Assembly (NCBI GenBank): GCA_003567725.1 | Contig: PWYU01000071.1 | Span: forward strand, 1-56,759 | From: Syntrophomonadaceae bacterium | GTDB taxonomy: Bacteria > Bacillota > Dethiobacteria > DTU022 | Direction of reading: 5' to 3' | DNA: 56,759 nt | Shown here: in pieces, positions 47,109 through 54,335 of the stretch | Position numbering within the stretch: position 1 is the first letter of the stretch | How the letters are laid out: the number at the start of each line of letters is the position of its first letter | Notes under the pieces: generated by a model | The model's database searches: none | The model's input: only the letters and a program-made list of their open reading frames with translations | What the model was told of the DNA's origin: nothing | Made by a program: the position numbers and the translations under genes

Positions 47109-47885
47109 ATGAGCGAATACTTAAGAGAGCTGTTCAAAAGAAAAGACCTCATGATCTACCTGGTAACCTCAGGGCTAAAAGCCCAGTACCGGAACACTTT
47201 CCTGGGCTACCTGTGGTGGATCCTCGATCCGCTGCTAATGGGCGCTGTGTACTACTTCCTGCGGGTGGTAGTGCTGGGCATGGAAGGTGAGTATGTCGGC
47301 GCTTTTTTAATCACCGGCCTTGTAGCCTGGCACTGGATCAACTCCAGCTTAAAAGGGGCCGCCTCTTCCATCAGCGGCCGCTCCCGCATCATAACCCAGG
47401 TTTACCTGCCCAAGGCCATCTTTCCTTTTGCGGTAAATATAACCCAGCTGATTAATTTTTCCTTCGGCCTGGTCGTGGTGGCCATTTTCCTGGCCGCCTA
47501 CCAGATCGTTCCCGGCAGCCGGGCCTTGTGGTTACCGGTGATCATGGCTGTCCAGTTCATTTTCCTGGCCGGGCTCTCCCTGGTGGTGGCCTACCTGTGC
47601 ATGTTCATCCGCGACATCGACAACGTCCTCACCCACGTGATGCGGATCTGGTTCTGGGGCACGCCTGTAATCTGGGAAGCCGGTCGCCTTGATGAACAGT
47701 ACCATTTCATTTTCGACATCAACCCGGCCGCCATCCTTTTGATCAGCTACCGCAACGTGCTGATGTACAATGCCGAACCCGAACTGGGCAAACTGGCCCT
47801 AATTGGCGGCCTGTCTGTAATCCTGACCCTGTACATGATCCGTTTCTATCACCTGAACGAACACAAGATTATCAAGGCCCTGTAA
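47109..47885 (+). CDS. ABC-2 type glycopolymer exporter, permease (TagG/Wzm-like)
   Basis: A 258-residue membrane protein with six hydrophobic segments. I start it at ATG 47109 (MSEYLRELFKRKDLMIYL), the usual N-terminus of this family. A GGAG lies 15 bases upstream, which is long. The frame opens further up to a TTG at 47040 with residues unlike the family. It has the cytosolic helix ending SGLKAQYRNTFLGYLWWILDP and the C-terminal YRFYHLNEHK-like end. TagG/Wzm partners export lipid-linked teichoic acids or O-antigens. The ATPase follows after 90 bases. Confidence 0.9.
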   Translation: MSEYLRELFKRKDLMIYLVTSGLKAQYRNTFLGYLWWILDPLLMGAVYYFLRVVVLGMEGEYVGAFLITGLVAWHWINSSLKGAASSISGRSRIITQVYLPKAIFPFAVNITQLINFSFGLVVVAIFLAAYQIVPGSRALWLPVIMAVQFIFLAGLSLVVAYLCMFIRDIDNVLTHVMRIWFWGTPVIWEAGRLDEQYHFIFDINPAAILLISYRNVLMYNAEPELGKLALIGGLSVILTLYMIRFYHLNEHKIIKAL

Positions 47886-47975
47886 AACGGATCCCCAGTA
47901 TGTTTTGACTTATTAAGAAGAATTTCAGTTTTTAAACTGCTATCACCCAACCAAATCAAGAAGCGGTGACCGGTC

Positions 47976-49517
47976 TTGGAACATCAAAAAAGTTTGCAAC
48001 TGCAAAAAGAACTGTCTCAAAACGATCCCGGGGTCCTGATCCGGGCAGAAAACCTGGGTGTCTATTACGAAAGCGATACTGAGCGCCGGGATGACTTTAA
48101 ATCGCATGTCCACCGTTTCATCCGCGGCGAGCGCCAGAACGATATTTTCTGGGCCCTGAAGGATATCAGCTTCACCGGCTATGCCGGCGACGTCTTAGGG
48201 GTAATCGGACCCAACGGGGCCGGTAAAACCACCCTCTGCCGGGCCATTGCCGGACTGCTCCGACCCAACCGTGGCACCCTCGAGGTAAAAGGCAGTGTAT
48301 CGGCCCTGCTTTCGCTTGGCACCGGTTTCAACAAGGAACTGACCGGCAATGAAAATATCTACTTAAACGGAATGATGCTCGGCTTTTCCCGCAAGCAAAT
48401 CAATGAACTCCTGCCCCTGATCCAGGAGTTTTCCGGCCTGGGCCGCTTCCTCGATCAGCCCCTTAAGTATTATTCCAGCGGCATGAAAGCACGCCTCGGC
48501 TTTAGCATTGCTTCGGTTATCGAGGCCGAAATCCTGGTCATCGACGAAGTGCTCGGCACCGGAGACATGGAATTCAACGAAAAAGCGGTCCAGAAAGTCT
48601 GGGAGCTGGTGAGCGGCGCGCGCATGGTCCTGGTGGTTACCCATGAAACCGAATTTATCAAGGAACACTGCAGCCGGGCCCTCTGGATCGAAAACGGCAG
48701 CATCAAAGCTTCAGGTGATCCGGTTGAGGTAGCCGGCGCCTACGAGCAGCTTGCTTCCGGCACTGCTAAACCGAAGAAAAAGAAGCTCTCCCGCCTTAAA
48801 AAAACCAGGCAGGAAAAGGGAGAGGGAAAAGCGATCGAAGCCCGGGACTTAAGCCTGGAGTTTAAATTAAACGGAGAACCCTTCCGGGCTTTAGACAATC
48901 TCAGGTTTGATGTTTTCGACCGTGAAATTATCGGCATCATCGGTCCCAACGGGGCCGGAAAAACTACCCTGTGCCGCACCTTATGCGGCATCTACAGGCA
49001 GGATTACGGCAGGCTAGAGGTAAACGGGACTATCGCCGCCCTGCTCAGTTTTGGCACCGGCTTCAACCCCCAGCTTTCGGGCTACGACAACATCTACTTA
49101 AACGGCATGATGCTCGGGATCCCCAGGAAAACTATTCAAAAGGTGGAAGATGAGATTATCGCATTCTCAGAGCTGGATCAGTTTATCGACCAGCCGGTAA
49201 AGCACTACTCCAAGGGCATGCGCTCTCGCCTCGGCTTCAGCATCGCTTCCATGCTTAAGCCCGATATCTTCATCGTCGATGAAGCCTTATCGGCGGGCGA
49301 CATCTCCTTCCAGGAAAAAGCCGCGGTCAGGATGCAGGAAATGCTGGAAGAAGCCAAGGCCGTCTTAATCGTCACCCACAGCATGAAGATCGTCAAGAAG
49401 GTCTGCACCAGGGCCCTTTTAATGGACCGGGGCCGGATCATTTTTGACGGCGATCCCCTTGAGGCGGTCGATATTTACCGCACCTCGGTCAAGAGGAAAA
49501 AGGAAAAGTTTAAATGA
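47976..49517 (+). CDS. ABC exporter ATPase with two fused nucleotide-binding domains (TagH/Wzt-like)
   Basis: A 513-residue protein with TTG start. Two complete Wzt/TagH-type ABC domains lie in tandem. Domain 1: Walker A GPNGAGKTT (78-86), signature YSSGMKARLGFS, Walker B LVIDEVLG, H-loop VVTHE. Domain 2: Walker A (323-331), signature YSKGMRSRLGFS, Walker B FIVDEALS, H-loop VTHS. A basic linker (KPKKKKLSRLKKTRQEKGEG) joins them. Single-domain ATPases dimerise in normal Wzt/TagH systems; here one chain would supply both sites. No C-terminal carbohydrate-binding domain is present. It powers export of the glycopolymer through the TagG-like protein. Confidence 0.93.
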   Translation: MEHQKSLQLQKELSQNDPGVLIRAENLGVYYESDTERRDDFKSHVHRFIRGERQNDIFWALKDISFTGYAGDVLGVIGPNGAGKTTLCRAIAGLLRPNRGTLEVKGSVSALLSLGTGFNKELTGNENIYLNGMMLGFSRKQINELLPLIQEFSGLGRFLDQPLKYYSSGMKARLGFSIASVIEAEILVIDEVLGTGDMEFNEKAVQKVWELVSGARMVLVVTHETEFIKEHCSRALWIENGSIKASGDPVEVAGAYEQLASGTAKPKKKKLSRLKKTRQEKGEGKAIEARDLSLEFKLNGEPFRALDNLRFDVFDREIIGIIGPNGAGKTTLCRTLCGIYRQDYGRLEVNGTIAALLSFGTGFNPQLSGYDNIYLNGMMLGIPRKTIQKVEDEIIAFSELDQFIDQPVKHYSKGMRSRLGFSIASMLKPDIFIVDEALSAGDISFQEKAAVRMQEMLEEAKAVLIVTHSMKIVKKVCTRALLMDRGRIIFDGDPLEAVDIYRTSVKRKKEKFK

Positions 49518-49628
49518 GGCTGTTTATTTTCGGTAATAAGTTAAAATTGCTTATAGCAAGATATTTTAATAATACCTTTCTGCCATCATCTGCTCTGATC
49601 ATTTAATAGTAAAGGAGAAGCATTAAAC

Positions 49629-50732
49629 ATGATAAATTTTTTTTCAGCAAAAATTGGCTCACCTGTAACAGAAATAGATACCCCGGCGCTTCTATTGGAT
49701 GCTGATATTTTAGAGTCAAATATTAAAAAAATGGCCGGGTTTGCAAACAATGAAGGAATTTCTTTAAGGCCTCATTTTAAAACCCATAAATGCCCTGCTC
49801 TGGCCCATAAACAGATCGAAGCCGGAGCGATTGGAATAACCTGCGCCAAAGTCTCCGAAGCGGAAATAGCGGCAACCAGCGGCATAAAAGAGATCTTAAT
49901 CGCCAACCAGTTAGTCACCGCAGAAAAAATCGAAAAGCTGGTATCTTTAAACCGGCACGGTAACGTCATGGTCGCTGTAGATAGCATTCATAATGCAAAA
50001 GCTATATCAAAAGCAGCTGCCAAAAGAGGGCAAACAATAAATGTAGTTATCGAAAGGGATGTCGGCCTGCAGAGGTGCGGAACCAGGTCTCTGGATGAAA
50101 CCTTAAAGCTCGCTCAAGCAATGGAAAAACTTCCTGGCCTTCAAATGGCAGGCTTAATGGGCTACGAAGGTCACACGGTCTTTTTAACTCCCGAAGATAA
50201 AAGAGCAGAACAGTGTAAGATTGCCATGGAAACCCTCTTAAAGACAAAAGACGCTTTATCTAAAAACGGCTTTCCTGTTGATATTGTCAGTGCCGGGGGG
50301 ACCGGCACCCATGAGATTACCGGTAAATACCATGAGATAACTGAACTCCAGGTAGGCAGTTATGCTACCATGGATTGGAAATATAAGGAATCTGGAATGG
50401 ACTTCTCTTTAGCCCTTTCTGTCCTGGGAACAGTGGTAAGCACTCCTGAAAAAGATAAAGCAATAATTGACATTGGTATGAAAGGGATTACAACAGATTT
50501 CGGGTTACCGGTAGTAAAAAACTTAAAAGGCGCCTCGTTAACTTCCCTGTCAGAAGAACACGGCATAATAAAATTAAACGGAGACGCCTGTAAACTTTCA
50601 GTTGGTGATAAGCTGGAACTATATCCAACGCATGGCTGCACAACAATTAATCTTTACGATAGTTTCTATGTCATCCGTAACAACTACCTGGAAACAACCT
50701 GGCCCATTGCAGCAAGAGGTGCTGTTAGATAA
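49629..50732 (+). CDS. DSD1-like PLP enzyme (alanine racemase fold; D-threonine aldolase / D-serine dehydratase type)
   Basis: A 367-residue fold-III PLP enzyme. ATG start with AAAGGAG upstream. It opens EIDTPALLLDADILESNI, has the PLP lysine in RPHFKTHKC (Lys51), TCAKVSEAE, GYEGHTVF, and the metal-binding C-terminal HGCTTINLYD with its His and Cys. Family members cleave D-threonine-like beta-hydroxy amino acids or dehydrate D-serine. No neighbouring gene explains its role, and it is more AT-rich than the exporter genes before it. Reaction not settled from sequence. Confidence 0.85.
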   Translation: MINFFSAKIGSPVTEIDTPALLLDADILESNIKKMAGFANNEGISLRPHFKTHKCPALAHKQIEAGAIGITCAKVSEAEIAATSGIKEILIANQLVTAEKIEKLVSLNRHGNVMVAVDSIHNAKAISKAAAKRGQTINVVIERDVGLQRCGTRSLDETLKLAQAMEKLPGLQMAGLMGYEGHTVFLTPEDKRAEQCKIAMETLLKTKDALSKNGFPVDIVSAGGTGTHEITGKYHEITELQVGSYATMDWKYKESGMDFSLALSVLGTVVSTPEKDKAIIDIGMKGITTDFGLPVVKNLKGASLTSLSEEHGIIKLNGDACKLSVGDKLELYPTHGCTTINLYDSFYVIRNNYLETTWPIAARGAVR

Positions 50733-50756
50733 AGAAATAATAATTACCATAATCAT

Positions 50757-50832
50757 GACAGACTTATTTCTTGCTTTTTCTCTTGACCTGGTGTTTTTGC
50801 AAGAGCAGCATTCAGTTTTTCAAGCCCAGGCG
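50757..50832 (+). pseudogene. Fragment of an MNT nucleotidyltransferase gene (type B)
   Basis: About 75 bases nearly identical to 51735-51809 within the intact MNT gene, including the run CTTGACCTGGTGTTTTTGCA and TTCAGTTTTTCAAGCCCAGG. It has no start or end of its own and stops at the border with the minus-strand MNT remnant. It is a leftover of a duplication or recombination. Confidence 0.75.
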
Positions 50833-50856
50833 AGGCGGTCTTCAATGAATTCAATA

Positions 50857-51309
50857 CTAACCATAAAAATGGCCTTCCTTTATAGCTTCCCTGACTTCCT
50901 TGCGGTAAAGATCTAAAAACGGTTTAAAATCAAGATAATCCCTTATAACTTCATCTTCAAAATCAGTGCGCTTTTCTTCATCACAGCTATATATTACTTT
51001 ACTTCGACTAATTACCAGGTACTTAAACTCTATCGAGGCAGTGTTTAAAAGTACTATATCTACTTCATTTTGCAATAAAGACGCCGCTTCTTCTTATAAT
51101 TTCATCAACAAATAGTTGACATCATCCTGGTCATATTCTTTATCCAGCAGGATAGCAAAATCATAATCACTATTTTCAGTTGCAATTCCTTCAACCCTGG
51201 ACCCAAAAATATAAGCTGCTGTTACGCGGTATTTGCCCAGGAGATTTCGTAATTCTTTTATAGGTAATATACTTTTATCTTTAATAGCCAACTTAAAACA
51301 CCCCAACAT
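50857..51309 (-). pseudogene. MNT-type nucleotidyltransferase (MntA antitoxin-like) broken by an in-frame stop
   Basis: Two open pieces in the same frame: codons 1-71 with the active site GSRVEG...SDYDFAI (Gly36-Ser37, Asp48, Asp50), then a TAA (51096-51094), then EEAASLLQNEVDIVLL and a C-terminal part ending DYLDFKPFLDLYRKEVREA. Together they give a normal MntA-like length of about 150 residues, so a single nonsense change has split it. MntA-type proteins block HepT toxins by adding AMP. No HepT gene adjoins this copy. A second TTG start with a GGGGTG site is possible six codons in. Confidence 0.8.
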
Positions 51310-51505
51310 AAACGTGTTAGCAATTACAATAGTACACTATGCTACCAGAATTTACAACTGGCAGAGTTTGAAGATACGCTTGCACATATCCGGTGAATAC
51401 TGCAGTTATCCGATTAAGTAAGGCTCGAGGTTCTGCTTGTAAAATATGGAACAAGATTATATAATGATGATAGTTCTTCAAGCAAATCCATTTTTAGGTT
51501 GAAAG

Positions 51506-51955
51506 ATGAGGCTCATGATAAAAAATAAAAAAGAGTTCAAAACTATATGTAAAAAAAACTCGATCGCCCTGGCCTACTTGTTTGGATCCCAGGCTGAAGA
51601 GGGGTTAAAACTGCTTAACGGTGAAAAAGTTAGGCCCGTTGATTCAATGGCCGATCTGGATCTGGCCATTGTGTTCAATAAAAACTTGCCTCCTTCTAAT
51701 CAGCTGCCCAGGTTTTATGCAGATTTATATAATCTATTGGCAGACTTATTCCTTCCCTTTTCCCTTGACCTGGTGTTTTTGCAAGAGCAGCATTCAGTTT
51801 TTCAAGCCCAGGCAGTTACAAATATCTGCATTTACGCCGAAAATGAAGCTTTTAAGAGTGACTATGAAGAAAATGTAATGCGCCGGGCTGCCGATTTTAA
51901 ACCGTTTTTGGAAAAATTTTTCGAAGAAAGGTTAGAGAAATATAACTATGCTTAA
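51506..51955 (+). CDS. MNT-domain nucleotidyltransferase, antitoxin of a MntA/HepT pair
   Basis: A 149-residue minimal nucleotidyltransferase. The active site is GSQAEEG (Gly27-Ser28) with Asp50 and Asp52 in ADLDLAIVF; an insertion of about 10 residues separates the two parts. The remainder is the typical FSLDLVFLQEQHSVFQAQ strand-helix and RAADFKPFLEKF end. Its stop overlaps the HepT start by 8 bases, the usual coupled order. In studied pairs the protein AMPylates a Tyr of HepT to silence it. A second ATG at codon 4 is equally possible as start. Confidence 0.87.
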   Translation: MRLMIKNKKEFKTICKKNSIALAYLFGSQAEEGLKLLNGEKVRPVDSMADLDLAIVFNKNLPPSNQLPRFYADLYNLLADLFLPFSLDLVFLQEQHSVFQAQAVTNICIYAENEAFKSDYEENVMRRAADFKPFLEKFFEERLEKYNYA

Positions 51956-52373
51956 TAAGCTGCTAATAAAACAAAGATTGAGCATGATCGATGATTTTTG
52001 CCGGGAGCTGGAGCTGCTTCAAAAAATGCCTGAAGATCAGTTTCTGGAAATAAGAAATATTGCGGCTGCAGAAAGCTTTCTGCGCCGCTCGCTTGAAGCA
52101 ATTTTTGATGTCGGACGACACATACTGGCAAAAAGCGGTCACCTTGATCTGGCCGGCGAATACAAAAGTATTGCTCAAGGGTTGGCCAAACAAAATATTA
52201 TAACTGAACAAATGGCAGACACCCTTTTTAAAATGGCCGGTTACAGAAACCGCCTGGTAAACTTGTATCATCAAGTAACTAATGAGGAACTGCACTTTAT
52301 AGTGCAAAACAATATAGCTGATCTGCGTGAATTCACAAAACAGATCAACTCGTACCTCTCCCGTCTGGAGTAA
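51948..52373 (+). CDS. HepT-like (DUF86) HEPN toxin with altered active-site motif
   Basis: A 141-residue, all-helical HEPN protein. The active-site region reads GYRNRLVNLYHQV (residues 99-110). HepT toxins normally have R-x4-6-H-x-Y, here expected as RNRLVHLY. In this copy the expected His is Asn105, while Arg100 and Tyr107 (the AMPylated Tyr of the family) stay. A shifted His108 follows the Tyr. So the RNase may be inactive or altered. Coupled to the upstream antitoxin by an 8-base overlap; convergent with the DUF4143 ATPase 3 bases away. Confidence 0.85.
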   Translation: MLNKLLIKQRLSMIDDFCRELELLQKMPEDQFLEIRNIAAAESFLRRSLEAIFDVGRHILAKSGHLDLAGEYKSIAQGLAKQNIITEQMADTLFKMAGYRNRLVNLYHQVTNEELHFIVQNNIADLREFTKQINSYLSRLE

Positions 52374-52376
52374 ACA

Positions 52377-53828
52377 CTAAGCCAGAACTCTTTCTTTTTC
52401 CGCATGTCCAAGCAAGTACAGGAAAGCGAAAGCGGGGATGCGGACCACGGGGATCCTGCTGTTATGAGCGACAATCCCGTAATCTTCTGCCCGCTTGGTA
52501 ATAATTACAGCCCCTTGCACTTTTGCTTTTTCAGAATTGATGAGCTCAAACAAAGCATCCGAGGCTTTCACCGGTGCTTGTTCCCGATACTTAACCTCAC
52601 ACAGGAATTTACCGGCAGGAAGCCCGGCCACAATATCAACTTCTTTTTCACTATCCTTTACCCTGCGGTAATAACCTACCTGGATATTTGCAGAGCTATA
52701 ATAAGCGGCAATGTGTTTGTAGACGGCTGTTTCTACCATGCTACCCATTTCAACGGGATCAGCCAGCACATTTTCAAGCATGAGAACGGCGTTACGAATA
52801 GCCGGATCGGCCACATAAATTTTGGAGCGTCCTTTTAATATCCCTTTCCCGTCAACATTTAGCGGATTAGAAATATAAATCAGGTTAGCCTGTTTCAAAT
52901 AATCGATATAATTTAACAGGGTTATTTTATTAATACCTTCAAGTTCCTTTGCCATGGTAGTAATATTTATAATACTTGAAGAATGCATGCATAGATATAA
53001 AAATACTTTTTCAAACTGGAGCGGACTTCTGACATTATAGAGACTCAATAGATCACGCTTAAGTACTTTGTCCACCACGTCTTCACGTAACAATTTCTGG
53101 GACAATGTTTCTTCGCCTGCAAGAGCAAGCTCTGGGAATCCACCTACCGTCAGGTAACGATTAAAGTGCTGCTGTAGCGGCGAGAGTCCAGCCATCACAT
53201 CGCTAAAGTCACCTTTTTCCAGCATATCCAACCTGGTGGGGTTGATTGCTGCCGGGGGCTGCCACCCGGTGGTGATCTGCAGTAAATCACAGTATTCATA
53301 GAAAGATAAAGTCGGTATTTTTAATATGCTCCAGCGCCCCACACCGCTTTCAGCAGGGTCCTTCTCTAAAACAGGGCTTGCCGACCCAGTCGCCATTACC
53401 CGCAAATTAGGTTTTGTATCATAAAGTGTTTTGATCCAACTTTCCCAGTCCCGGGCATATTGCACTTCATCGATAAAAAAATAGCATTTATTCCCGGCCG
53501 GATAGGCATTTTTATATACCCTCATAGTCTCTTCAAAACCGGCCAGTTTTAATACCGGATTGTCAAAAGATAAATAAAGGATATTTCTGGCAGAAACATT
53601 TTGTGACAGCAGATTCTTAATAAGTTGAAACAATATGGTAGTTTTTCCAACCCGCCTGGGACCGGACAAAATTACAAACCGGCGCAAATCTTGATGTAAA
53701 AGCAATTTTTTTGCTTCATAATAGGCAAACCGGTGATGGACAGGCGCCAATTTATCAGTTACCGGCAAACCTTTCCACCAGGGATTATACTGCATCAACA
53801 CATTTAGTATTTGTTCATCACTAAGCAT
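52377..53828 (-). CDS. AAA+ ATPase with DUF4143 domain
   Basis: A 483-residue protein. Walker A GPRRVGKTT at 56-64; Walker B CYFFIDEVQYARDWESWIK near 115-130; ATGSASPVLE sensor segment; then the winged-helix-type linker. The C-terminal DUF4143 region has a nuclease-like EVDIVAGLPAGKFLCEVKYRE (Glu/Asp...Glu-x-Lys), as in many proteins of this family. Such ATPases are common in accessory and mobile-element regions of bacteria and archaea; their role is unknown. ATG start, preceded by an AT-rich stretch (TATATTATG-type) likely to hold its promoter. Confidence 0.9.
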   Translation of the reverse strand: MLSDEQILNVLMQYNPWWKGLPVTDKLAPVHHRFAYYEAKKLLLHQDLRRFVILSGPRRVGKTTILFQLIKNLLSQNVSARNILYLSFDNPVLKLAGFEETMRVYKNAYPAGNKCYFFIDEVQYARDWESWIKTLYDTKPNLRVMATGSASPVLEKDPAESGVGRWSILKIPTLSFYEYCDLLQITTGWQPPAAINPTRLDMLEKGDFSDVMAGLSPLQQHFNRYLTVGGFPELALAGEETLSQKLLREDVVDKVLKRDLLSLYNVRSPLQFEKVFLYLCMHSSSIINITTMAKELEGINKITLLNYIDYLKQANLIYISNPLNVDGKGILKGRSKIYVADPAIRNAVLMLENVLADPVEMGSMVETAVYKHIAAYYSSANIQVGYYRRVKDSEKEVDIVAGLPAGKFLCEVKYREQAPVKASDALFELINSEKAKVQGAVIITKRAEDYGIVAHNSRIPVVRIPAFAFLYLLGHAEKERVLA

Positions 53829-54026
53829 GGTTATCCATCCACCTCAGACCTATTATATAGCGTAGTATATATTATGTCTATATATGTTTATGTTATACTA
53901 TACATAATGCAGCCTTTTATTAATATTACACTATAAATATATCAACCCTCGCAGCCTGCAACTTTTTCTTACATAAAAATAATCGCATTATTTTGCTAAA
54001 ATTTCTTCTTTGCTAACCGCAAATAT

Positions 54027-54140
54027 TACCTTCCTTTACAGCTGCCCTGATTTTTTCACGGTAAAGCCCTAAAATAAGTTAAAATTCAAGATAATCCCTT
54101 ATAACTTCATCTTCAAAATCAGTGCGCTTTTCTTCATCAT
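54027..54140 (-). pseudogene. Fragment of the MntA-like gene (type A), second copy
   Basis: About 114 bases matching 50880-50990, part of the C-terminal half of the broken MntA-like gene, with identical stretches such as CAAGATAATCCCTTATAACT and TTCAAAATCAGTGCGCTTTT. It has small deletions and no open frame. It lies in the 507-base gap 53829-54335, which also holds an AT-rich ATPase promoter region, a MITE copy and the next fragment. Confidence 0.75.
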
Positions 54141-54172
54141 CTCAGAGATCTCTATTTTACAAACTTATAATA

Positions 54173-54263
54173 GACGGTTCGAGCGTCCCGAAGCACAGCG
54201 TAGGCCGAAGGGAAGACGATGGAACCGTACCTGTGGCTTAGCGGGCTATGCCTGAGTAGTTAT
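54173..54263. repeat. MITE-like element inserted between two MNT fragments
   Basis: A 91-base copy reading GACGGTTCGAGCGTCCCGAA at its left and GCCTGAGTAGTTAT at its right, with CTGTGGCTTAGCGGGC in the core. The left terminal repeat is missing. It ends exactly where the type B MNT fragment begins. Confidence 0.85.
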
Positions 54264-54331
54264 AGAGTGATTATGAAGAAAATGTAATGCGCCGGAGTGC
54301 CGATTTTAAAGCTTTCCTGGAAAAATTTTTC
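54264..54331 (+). pseudogene. Fragment of the type B MNT gene, second copy
   Basis: About 68 bases matching 51852-51919 of the intact antitoxin gene (AATGTAATGCGCCGG, GCCGATTTTAAA, GGAAAAATTTTTC). The piece encodes SDYEENVMRRSADFKAFLEKFF. No start codon; its end meets the flippase stop. Confidence 0.75.
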
Positions 54332-54335
54332 TACT

